Shown here: piece after piece, positions 39,529-50,800 of the stretch
Layout: each line of letters starts with the position of its first letter
Position numbering within the stretch: position 1 is the first letter of the stretch
Source of the DNA: Owenia fusiformis
Lineage: Eukaryota > Annelida > Polychaeta > Sabellida > Oweniidae
Length of the DNA stretch: 64,000 bases
Assembly (NCBI GenBank): GCA_903813345.2
Contig: CAIIXF020000003.1
Coordinates: 20,166,931-20,230,930 of the forward strand
Reading direction: 5' to 3'
Made by a program: the position numbers and the translations under genes
Notes under the pieces: model-generated
Database searches by the model: none
What the model was told of the DNA's origin: nothing
Seen by the model: the letters and a program-made list of their open reading frames with translations, nothing else

Positions 39529-41069
39529 TGAGTCATATTAATTGTGTTTTTGCGAGAAGCTTTAGGAATTTGGAACTAAATATGAATTCATTTCATTCAG
39601 TTCAAACTTCTTTGTGTAATTTCAGGTTTAATTTTACTGGGATAGTCCACAGTTAGTTAAAACAGGCATCTATGTATATCTGAGGATTTATAAAACAGAC
39701 CTTCTCATACCAGTGATACTAGGGGCCCTCAGGGAACAAGCCTAAAGGAGTAAGATGGATCAGAGAAAGTCATACATCAGTGATGGTGAGTATGAATTCT
39801 ACATCCTACAGGCTTATAGCCAGTGGGGGGGGAGGTTCCGGGGTGCGACCATGGTAATTGGTAAAAAATTCTTTGAAAATCATGCAGGTTTTCACCATTC
39901 TGAGCACTTTTTAAGTGGTTTTGGTCAAAATGGACAAATATGAACCCTTTTGAATTTTTAAAGATGTGAACCCCATCTTGGCAAAAGCAGGCTACTGTGT
40001 CACTCCAGGTTATTTCCAAAGAAGAGCATGAGGGCTTGGAGATGCAACAGGATAGATGAGACATACATGTATAAATATGTTTTATTTTTGAAAGTTAATG
40101 AAAGGCATGTGAAAGAATACATTGGCCCAACAAGGGTGTTCAATGTTCATGTCTGAGAGAGCACTTATCTCGATTATAGACAAGCCATTGATATTGATCA
40201 TTAATAGATGGTCTTCGTGTGTCTGTATACATTCCTTCTAACAACACATTTACTATACCACAAGGGTGTCACCTATCAGCACATGTATTATGATATCCCA
40301 TTGTCTTTAAAGTTTTATAGCTTTCTCTTTAGAAATTTATTTCACATAAGCACAGGTGGATGACTAAATTAAGGAATTAATTACAGGCGCATGGCATCTC
40401 AGGCTAAGGACAGAGGAAACTAAAGAAATACATCACAGACTAGGTTTAACTTGTTGAACTAGATAGAGGATAGAGGAAATTTAAGACCCACTTTGTCTAG
40501 AACTTATTAACTAAGTATCATACCTCTTCAGAAGTTCAGATACTGTATTTGAAGTGGTTATAAATCCCTTGATAGTAAATACTGAGATCATGTGTTCATG
40601 TATAAATACTTGTTACATGTACATGAAATTTGATCGTGAACAGTGAATGAACCTACACACATATTTGGATATTGTGTTAAATTCTGGATAAAACAAATGC
40701 AAATATAGTAGCTTTGCCAAAAGGAATACTCTAGGAATATTTCGGGAATAAAATATACATTTATGATCACTGGTAGAGCACAGTAACAAACAAGTAGGTG
40801 AAAGAGATTATCTAAATTACATGTACACGCAAGTACATTTTGTATATTATTTTTTGTTTTGTAATGTTCGTTAAGCAATGGATGAAGATTGTACCTGCAT
40901 TCATAATGGTAATAGCTCCCAAAACTTTGACACGAAATAGTTTGTGAATAATCATATGATACTTCAAATCAATTCATGATCATTCATATTGTATTCAATA
41001 GGTTATTATGCCATCTCTTTTATCAAGGTCACCGATGAGTACGATATAGTATTTCTTTATAAAGTTTTA

Positions 41070-41200
41070 TATGTCTCCAACTTTTTTGTGGATGGTGTTT
41101 GGCAGTTGCTGTCTGGTGTTTGGCAGTCGGTGTTTGGAACAAATGGCAGGTGGTGACATTTTGCATGTTAAAAACTATGTTACTTGTCATTTGCATATTA
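41070..41200. repeat. Dispersed repeat (GGTGTTTGGCAG ... GGTGGTGACATTTTGCATGT)
   Basis: The same ordered words occur again at about 59,236-59,400 and 61,250-61,400 inside the SLC7 gene, and a GGTGGTGACAT hairpin occurs near 28,560. A transposon-derived family is likely; ends were not defined. Confidence 0.6.
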
Positions 41201-42739
41201 TCTATATTTGTCTTTTTCAGTTGTCAGAAATTTGAATGAAACCTCTCAGGCATTGTGTTTTTTGATAATCTTAATATGTCAAATGCTGGAGCTACAAAAT
41301 CAAAACCCAAATATATATTTTTTGATTTAAATCAAATTTATGTCCGGTGTACCATAAGCACAAGTCCATGTTTCAGTAGCATCCTCATATTTATACTCAT
41401 CGCATCTCAGTGCTCTTTCCAGGTTTTTTTGTGTGGAGGATTTTGTAATTTTTTGTGTAACATTTTAGAATTTCCTTATTTTTTATTGTAACATTTTAGG
41501 AGGTGCATCTAATTGCATTGAGGAGCATTTTGGTATTGTAAAATACATGGAGGTGCTGTGCCTCACAGATTTCAATGTGGGGAGAAAATTCAAAAAATTC
41601 ATAAAAGGCTGTGATCACAATGGACATGTATGAAAATATTTTTGTCAAGTTAAAAAACTATTAGATCTTTAAACTCAATGTGACATTATGTTAAGTGACA
41701 TTAAGTCTCATAAATTACAATCAATTGTTTCTAAATTGCTATATGACATTGTATAAAGTACGTACTCATTGGTTAAAGTGTCTTTTAAGTCATGCCTGGC
41801 TATGTGTACATGTTAGACCACTGTGAGATTATGTTTTACGGAAACAACAAATAATTCTCATTCTTATATACAACCTTAGGTGGTTCGCTGCAATGCAATT
41901 TTCTGCCATTGTATAAATACTAATTAAAGCTTAACCTGTCCTAACATTTTGGTTTTGAATTAATACCAAATTATTGTTAAGTGAATACTGAATAAAATAA
42001 TTAAAAATTAGTGACTGTTTAAGTAACAGCTATTAGTTTTACATAAAAAATCTCAAAAAGATTACGTTTTAGGTCATTGAGATCATTACATATTGGTATC
42101 AAAACTATACTATTTGTAATGAATAGATTGCAATATGAGTATCTATTCTAATGAGGATTCATGACATTATGTGAATTGTCTTTGAACTTTGAATCTTAAT
42201 AAGGTACTTGAAACTGTATTGTGTGTAAATCAAAGATGACCAGTAGTTATAATGAAATTCACTTATCTCTACATGTTCAATTGCATATTCATATTGCACA
42301 GCCATTGAAAGTATGTAGATAGCCTTTAACCTGATCCTTTTAAATCTAAAGTCTGTAGAAGAATACCTATAGTACTGGGGGAGGGGGATGTGTAGGTCAA
42401 GGTAAGGACTGATCAATCAAGGATTTTAAATTATTTAACTAACATTAAAGCGAATGGTAATAGCTACAATGTAGAATTAATATACGAGGGTTGATCCAAA
42501 AGTTCTGTATCATTTACTCTAAAAATCGTACTACTTTATGAATATTGTTCATATTTGGCCTCAGCCACCCCATATAAGTAGTATCATTTTGTGTAAAAAT
42601 AAGCAATAAAGTTGACTAGTAACATAGTTGTCTGGTTACCATAGCAACATGACATCAGGGTATGTTGAGCAATAGTGCGTCATATTGCAGAGCTGTATGT
42701 TATGTGATGTCATGCATGCTATAGTTGGCAACTGTGATG

Positions 42740-43340
42740 TTATATAGCATTGAACTATCAAAAGTTCACAATCAACCATCATGGTACTATGACATTGATA
42801 GAATAATGGCATATGTTCAACCACAAAATACAAATTACATGAATAGCAAACCGCTTCATTTTAAGAAAATTCTTGAAAAGAGATATATAAAATATTGGGA
42901 GAAATCTGTCAATGATAATACGTAAAGGGAAATTAGAATTTTTGAATAATATCAAACAACGATGGGGAAAAGAACTATATTTGGATTTAATAAAGAACGC
43001 TGAACATAGGAAATCTATGACGCGATTAAGAATAAGTGCACACATTTTAGAAATAGAGCGAGGAAGATATACAAGACCAATAATTCAGAGAGATCAAAGA
43101 AAATGCAAATGATGTAATATCAACACTGGTACGGAAACTCATTTTATTTTTGAATGCCAAAAATTGGAAAAAATGAGATATGAATGCTTTGATACGTTTA
43201 ACTCAATTTGCCAAAATCTAACTGTATTGACTCCCGAAGAAAAGGCTTATTACATGTTTAATGCTGAGGGTAACATGTGTATCACCTTTGCAAAATATCT
43301 TTATGAAATTATTGAAAAGAGGTCAACTATAGGCTATTAA
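42740..43340 (+). pseudogene. LINE (non-LTR retrotransposon) ORF2 3' remnant
   Basis: Two overlapping frames (42,725-42,925 and 42,912-43,112), then a continuation after an in-frame TGA to about 43,340, give the carboxy-terminal tail of a LINE reverse-transcriptase polyprotein. RLRISAHILEIERGRYTRP is followed by a CxxC-type cysteine block and an HFIFEC segment. One frameshift (about 42,920) and one stop, lying between two Cys codons of that block, show that it is dead. The 3' flank to about 43,570 ends in an AATAACAATAAC tail. RT catalytic motifs are absent (5'-truncated). Confidence 0.75.
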
Positions 43341-43823
43341 CAATATAGATACATACATGTAGGCTAATAGTAGTGATTGGTATATATCTAATGATCAGTC
43401 AATCGCATTATATTGTCATTGTATGCCATGTAAAATTTGCATTGTATGTTATTGTAATTGTATGTATAATTTTGGTTTTTAGGTTATCATGTTTATTTGC
43501 TGTACACTTACCTGAAAGGGATTTTTAATACAATAAAGCATTGAATAATAACAATAACAAAAATAATATGAGGTCACAGATCATGTTATACCATTTTCTT
43601 GATCATGTGATCAGCCATTTTATGAGTCAAAAGTATCAAAAATGGATGTCAACTTTTTCCCAGCTCTACAATGTGTCACACTCCAGATTGTATTGCTCTT
43701 ATATATTCAAATAAAGATTGCCTTCATGATATACTTGCATGACTTGCGTTTTGTCAATAGAATCATTTTATAAACTAACCAAGTCTTGTGTTTATCAGTA
43801 TATTGTTGATGTGAGGCATTATT

Positions 43824-44586
43824 TTCATCATTACATTGTTTGCATCATTAACATTGGTTGCATCATTAACCTTGGTTGCATCATTAGCATTGGTTGCATC
43901 ATTAGCATTGGTTGCATCATTAACATTGGTTGCATCATTAACATTGGTTGCATCATTAACATTGGTTGCATCATTAACATTGGTTGCATCATTAACATTG
44001 GTTGCATCATTAGCATTGGTTGCATCATTAGCATTGGTTGCATCATTAACATTGGTTGCATCATTAGCATTGGTTGCATCATTAGCATTGGTTGCATCAT
44101 TAACATTGGTTGCATCATTAACATTGGTTGCATCATTAATATTGGTTGCATCATTAATATCGGTTGCATCATTAACATTGGTTGCATCATTAGCATTGGT
44201 TGCATCATTTACATTGGTTGCATCATTAACATTGGTTGCATCATTAACGTTGGTTGCATCATTAACATTGGTTGCATCATTAACATTGTTTGCATCATTA
44301 ACATTGGTTGCATCATTTACATTGGTTGCATCATTAGCATTGGTTGCATCATTAGCATTGGTTGCATCATTAACATTGGTTGCATCATTAACATTGGTTG
44401 CATCATTAATATTGGTTGCATCATTAATATCGGTTGCATCATTAACATTGGTTGCATCATTAGCATTGGTTGCATCATTTACATTGGTTGCATCATTAAC
44501 ATTGGTTGCATCATTAACGTTGGTTGCATCATTAACATTGGTTGCATCCTTAACGTTGGTTGCATCATTAACATTGGTTGCATCAG
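43824..44586. repeat. 18-bp minisatellite (about 42 copies) beside SLC7 exon 1
   Basis: Unit GGTTGCATCATTAACATT with variants (AGC, TTTAC, AATAT, AACGT). A block around 44,131 recurs at 44,401, exactly 270 bp or 15 units later, with the same order of variants, so a higher-order unit has been duplicated. Because 18 is a multiple of three and the unit lacks stops in several frames, long frames (up to 306 codons, on both strands) run through it. They are repeat artefacts. The array ends about 45 bp before the acceptor of exon 1. Confidence 0.95.
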
Positions 44587-44631
44587 CAAGCACAGAACAC
44601 ATTTTGAATTTTGGCTTCTTTTTACTCAGGT

Positions 44632-44809
44632 ATGACATCAGAAGATGGTTCAAGTGCAAGACAAAGGCCACCCTCGCAAGCACTGTCAGACACACCTACA
44701 TATGAGGGATATTCAAATGGCTCATTGAAACCTGGCGAATCTGAAGTGACACTTAAGAGACATGTTGGACTTATGGGAGGAGTCTCACTTATTGTGGGTA
44801 CTATGATAG
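44632..44809 (+). CDS. SLC7A9-like: SLC7 exon 1: N-terminal tail and start of TM1
   Basis: 59 codons plus one base, starting [11 protein letters not shown]. The cytosolic tail is hydrophilic (Ser, Pro, Glu). The conserved [20 protein letters not shown] block leads into TM1. Donor G/GTAAGG. A pyrimidine-rich CAG at 44,629 suggests that the 5'UTR is spliced on from farther upstream, across the minisatellite. Confidence 0.9.
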
Positions 44810-47800
44810 GTAAGGATTTTTATAGTAGGATATTCTTTTCATTATCAGTGTACCTGTATACAGCTTGGGTTTTAAGGAATGATATTGTGTTTTCAAAATA
44901 TTTTTGAAAATAACACAGATAACAGGTTACATGTAAAAATGACATATTTATTCAAGTTTCATAGAAAAAAGACCATCAGCATTACACCCACAATAGACTA
45001 CAATACTATATTGATTATATTTGCCTATCAACAATTTTTTCAGGATCGGGTATATTCATCTCCCCTAAGGGAGTGCTAGAAGGCACAGGAAGTGTGGGTC
45101 TTAGCCTGATAGTGTGGAGTTTAGCAGGAGTACTCTCCATGTTAGGTATGCAGATCTGAGTTTCAACTTTTTTATTAATGGTAATGATATAGAATTAGAA
45201 AGTTAAATCAGTAAATTGATTGACATAAAAAGAAAATTCTAAATATGAAGATGCTTTTTTGTATGATGAACTAATACCTGCATAAAATATTTTTTAACTA
45301 TTTATTAAAATTATGGTAATATTTTAATTATACTCCAGATTTTTTTATGAGAACATATTATATTTTACATTAAATATATGTATTATAGGGGCACTTTGTT
45401 ATGCAGAGTTAGGAACATTAATTGCTAAATCAGGGGGTGAATGGGCGTACCTGAAAGCAGCATTCAATGATATTCCCCCTTTCCTGATGGCCTGGGTTTC
45501 AATTTTACTTCTGAAGCCCTCCTCTATGGCAATCATATCCCTATCGTGTGGGGAATATGTAACGTTTGCCATGTTTTCTGACAGTGATATATGCCCATTA
45601 CCCCCTGTCTTGATCAAAAAACTGATTGCTGTAATGGTCATTGGTAAGCTGATTGCCGTCTGATACCGCAGATGCATTATGGGAAACCTCTATTGGAATA
45701 TTATTTTCATCCTTTTTTTCTGAAGGGGAAATAGAGCAACCAGTTTCTTGCAGTAGTTGCATCATATTAGTACAATCTACTCCTAAATTCTTTCACCAAT
45801 GTGTAATCAACAATTAGTCCTTTTCACCATGCTAAATAATTCCTCTATCTTAGATATCAACATATCTTTATCTGTAATATTAAATGCCCTTTTTAAGAAC
45901 TATGAAGAAATATTACATTTCATGAATTTCATCATGGGCTTCAGAGAAGCTCTAGAATACCCAGAACTGCATTAATATCACTAGGGCAGAGCATTTGTAC
46001 TGAAAGGAGCGTTTTCAGTACAAATATGTACTGAAAAATATACTAGTTTTGTTTCAGTACAAATTTAAGTATATTTTTGTACTGAAAAATGCACTGAATT
46101 TTTTTCAGTATATTTTTCAGTACAAATTCATGTACTGAAAAAATACTGAATTTTAAGTACAAATTTAAGTATAAATATGTACTGAAAAATGTACTGAATT
46201 TTAAGGACAAATTTAAGTGCAAAAATATACTGAAAAATGCACTGAAAATTTAAGGATAAATTTAAGTACAAATATATACTGAAAAATGTACTGAAATTTA
46301 AGTGCAAAAGTCAGTATAAAAATGTACTAAAAAATATACTGAAATTTAAGGATAATTTTAAGTATAAATATATGCAATGAGAAATATTTGTGCCCAATAA
46401 TGGAAAGAGAAAACGTAAATGTAAGGCATACTTTATAAACTCTAAATCACTCAAAAAGTTCTTAGAATGGTGAAAATGTGCATGATTTTAAAAGATTTTT
46501 TGACCGGGGGGGGGGGGGGGTGGGGGGGGGTTAGCTTGGACCCCTGAACCCCCCCCAGGAATGCTATTACATTATGAAATTATTTTGGATGCTTCCTTTA
46601 TAGCAGACTTTAACCAAACTTAAAAGAGTCTCTGTAATCAGGTTTGTTTTGCCTTGTCAAAATATTTTGTTTTGTTAATGGATTAATAAAGTTTCTTTAG
46701 ACACATCCTTTAAAGCAGACTCTAATCAAACTGGAGAGGCTAGGTTTACTTTAATCAAGTGTTTTCCTTTTAATAAGTTATGTTTTTGGATTTAATTATT
46801 TAAGACGCATCCTGTAATAATATCTGATTGCATTTTCTCCATCAATAAATTTCTTTTTAGCCCAATCAAACCCACGGGGTACCATCAAATAATTTTGGCA
46901 ACGTACCGGAGAACGACATTTTACTAAGAAATGGCAATAATTGAGCACAATATATTTTTTAACTCGAGTTCTACTTTGATTTTGACAAAAGTAAGTATTC
47001 CATGCAATGGCTATTTCATTCATGAGTTTGAAGGAATTCTGTTGGAACCCAGTTCTGATCAAGTACGAAGTTATTGAAATCGGCGCAGTCGGACTTTACT
47101 CCGAAAGATGGTTTTTCGATTATAACTTTTTACAACATTTAAGTATAGACTTTTGAAAAAAGTACAGAATAGTCCTTATACTATTGAATAATTCTGTTAT
47201 TTCTGATTCACACGACTCTGATTTGTTTAATTAAAAAAAAAGTTTTAAAAATATTACTTAGGAACGTAACCGGAGCTGGGAACGTAACCGGAGCAGATCA
47301 GTTGAATTATATAATTTAAAAAAATACAATATATGATTTAAAGCATACATATTATTTACAAACACATATGAATGTTAAAATGAGCATTTATTACCCTTCA
47401 CTTACAGGAAAATCAATGCATGGCAATTAGTATAAATTAGAAATTAATTAGAAATTAGTATAACAGAGTGGGTTCTAATAGTTCGCTGAACAAATACAAT
47501 GGGTGAAATCAAATGGAATTATTTGCTTACTACATTTAATCACTCCATTCTCCATACAATGATTGTTCTATGTTTGATAGCCTTTCTAAGGTAAGTGCAC
47601 TTATGCATGGTAAATACCAAATTTAATTTTTCACAATGGATAATTTTTTTTCTTTAAATAAAATGTAATAATTACGCATTCGAACAATCCCGTATGTTTT
47701 TAAATTAGATGTGCTTTAAATCTGTAACGGGGCGAGTGTAAGGCCCGTGGGTGGCAAATAAAAGTAACAGATAACTAAAGTTAAAATATATAAAATAGTC

Positions 47801-50800
47801 TATTTCAAATAAACTTCAAACGTTCTCTGTACAATCTACATTATCATCTAACTCTAAGCAACTACTGAGGCTGGGCCAACACCCAAACTCAGCTACATGT
47901 GAGTGAATGCTATTATATGGAATACAAAAACAGTACGAAACAATCACACCATGAAAAGCTAAAAATTGCTTTAAATAAAGGAAGATAAAGTAGAAAGTAT
48001 ACAAAATAATTGAAAACATTGGAATTAAATATTTGAAACACTGGTGTAAAGTAATGAAGGGACCTGTTAAAATGACATGGGTGGGGATTGGTCAATATGA
48101 AAAGTAGAAATATAAACAATGTGAAAATGACCATGTTACAAATCATATATATTAATTTTTTGATTAAATAATTCAACTGATCTGCTCCGGTTACGTTCCC
48201 AGCTCCGGTTACGTTCCTAAGTAATATTTTTAAAACTTTTTTTTTAATTAAACAAATCAGAGTCGTGTGAATCAGAAATAACAGAATTATTCAAAAGTAT
48301 AAGGACTATTCTGTACTTTTTTCAAAAGTCTATACTTAAATGTTGTGAAAAGTTATAATCGAAAAACCATCTTTCGGAGTAAAGTCCGTCTGCGCCGATT
48401 TCAATAACTTCGTACTTGATCAGAACTGGGTTCCAACAGAATTCCTACAAACTCATGAATGAAATAGTTATTGCATGGAATACTTACTTTTGTCAAAATC
48501 AAAATAGAACTCTAGTTAAAAATATATTGTGCTAAATTATTGCCATTTCTTAGTAAAATGTTGTTCTCCGGTATGTGCCAAAATTATTCGATGGCACCCC
48601 GTGAAACCTATCAAATATAATGCATATATAAGGGTTATGTACTGGGAGGTTTTGGATACCCATATTTCCTGAGGGATAAACCCTTTATTTAAAACTGATC
48701 GTACATAACATGTGTATTCCATACCTTTTGAGGTTTCTAGATACATTCTACCTTATTAAGTTCTAAAATTCAAAAACATTAAAGGTACACATTTTCTCAG
48801 TCTTAAAAATAAGTTTTTCATGAGATTTCCACTCATATTGCTTGAGCAAATTAATTAATTGATATCAAAATTAAAATATATAACATGAACATAGAACCTC
48901 ATTTGTTCTAGTATAGCAAAATCCATGGTATAGATGTCAAAGTCAGGAAGATGTCGTAATTCAAAATCTAAGTATATTTTCAGTATAAATTTACACTTAA
49001 ATATGCCCTTAAATTTCAGTATATTTTTCAGTACATATTTGCACTTAAAATCACACTGAAATTTCAGTATATTTTTAAGTACATATTTGCACTTAAAATC
49101 ACACTTAAAATTCAGTATATTTTTCAGTATAAATATATACTGAAAAATGTACTTAAAATTTCAGTACATTTTTCAGTACATATTTATACTGAAATTTGCA
49201 CTGAAATTTTAAGTATATTTTTCAGTACATGTTTATACTGAAAAATATACTTAAAAATTCAGTACATTTTTCAGTACATATTTGTACTGAAAACGCTCCT
49301 TTCAGTACAAATGCTCTGCCCTGGTGAATACTTCACTTTTAGTTTCTTTCAGCCTTAAGGCTGTTTCTTCAGACTACCTTCCATACAAATTTCTTTCAGA
49401 TTCTGAATCAGTAACTCTTATTGTTGCTTGTTCCTTGTTCTCATTGACTGTCTTCTGTATGTGTGCTATGTATCATCACTTATCCCCAAATTAGGGGCAG
49501 AATGAGCAATATGAAAGCTGCATTCTGATTTGTTACTCTGTTCTTAGGTGCACTCTCATTGGCTGAACTAGGCACTCTAATCCCCAAATCAGGGGGAGAA
49601 TGGGTAAACATGAAAGCTATATTCTGATTGGTTACTCTATTCCTAGGTGCACTCTCATTGGCTGAACTAGGCACTCTAATCCCCAAATCAGGGGGAGAAT
49701 GGGCATACATGAAAGCTGCATTCCCTTCAGATATTCCAGCTTTCTTATTTTCCTGGTGCTCAGCCATTGTCATAAAGACTTCATCCGTGTCGATAATCTC
49801 CCTCACATGTGCAAGGTACATCGTTGCGATTGCATTTCCAAACTGTGGTACACCAGAGACTATACAGAAATGTATCGCAGCTGCTGTCATTTGTGAGTAG
49901 GGTAGTCTTTTTCAGGGTAGTCTTTTTAGAATAGTCATCAAGTACACTGCAGTAAAAGTGTGAAGAGGAACCCCATTCAAGTGGAACAGTTTTTATTGGC
50001 TCCATATTAAAGGTTCTCTCCACATGTTTCCACTTACACAGAATTTACTGTAGTACTTGATTTGGATAGACATTGTATCTCCACCCATCCAGTAATTGAT
50101 GTCACAGTATTTGTTAAGGTTGCTTATAAAATATTGAACAGTTATCTTAATGGTTTGGTGATGCTTTGGTTTAGATCCTTAATTACATTGGAATCGTAGT
50201 TATTTTTGTTGATTCTGGATACATAAAAAGATCACCACTAAGGTGTAGGTTTCAGAACCTTTTCAGTGTGTGGCTTATGATGACCTTACTACCCTTATTG
50301 GTTTTTGCTGATTGTGGATTCATATAAAGATCTCCATATGTCCATGATCCACTTTGTAAGGTGTAGGTTTCATTAAGAACCTTTTCAGTATGTTGTTTAC
50401 GACAACCTATTTTCATATAGAGGATTAATGCCATATATGAGTTGATAGATAATGACTCCCAGCATCCAAAATGTAGCATAGGAGGTATATAAGCTAGTAT
50501 GGAGACCTGGTATTGCTTTTGACAATTCCCTATCCAAAAATTTACCAACTGCAAAGATGTTCAATTCTATATAATATGTACATTGCCAAATATTTCTTTT
50601 GTAGGTCATTTGAAAAATCACCATTTCATATTTTAGCTTATCATAAGGCTTTAAGTATGATATATATTCATGATGATGATGTCTGTTATATCATGGTGGT
50701 GTATTTCTTGTCACGATGATAAACATTATTCAATAAAATATACAGTCATATACAGTACACAAAATATGGTCAACATTTTTTTATAGCATATTGGGGGTTA

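Larger units (their letters stand above)
35602..42480. other. Intergenic or upstream region, no gene recognised
   Basis: About 6.9 kb without a recognisable exon. It holds GCSH upstream sequence, a dispersed repeat with a GTCCGTC run, diverged ~140-bp repeats at 37,150-37,480 (each ending in a TTCAAAATGGC-type word), an ATCAGTATATCAGTA-rich stretch at 38,960-39,125, a palindrome and a small MITE (separate entries). The first, noncoding exon of the SLC7 gene may lie here but cannot be seen. Confidence 0.45.

Noticed and set aside
42482-42700. Possible mariner end (ACGAGGGTTGATCCAAAAGT) near the LINE remnant
   Set aside because: The left-end word looks right but I could not find a matching inverted partner or TA-bounded right end.
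43739-44705. Long open frames of 289-306 codons on both strands
   Set aside because: They are readings of the 18-bp minisatellite, whose unit length is a multiple of three; they encode only six-residue repeats (such as NDATNV or GCIINI) in several frames at once.
46506-46530. G-tract as G-quadruplex control element
   Set aside because: Several G-tracts occur (14,424, 14,702, 24,928, 46,506, 54,650); as homopolymer-like runs they may be sequencing or assembly noise and nothing ties them to function.
49480-49890. 136-codon minus-strand open frame
   Set aside because: Antisense shadow of the SLC7 exon 3b and its duplicated heads.
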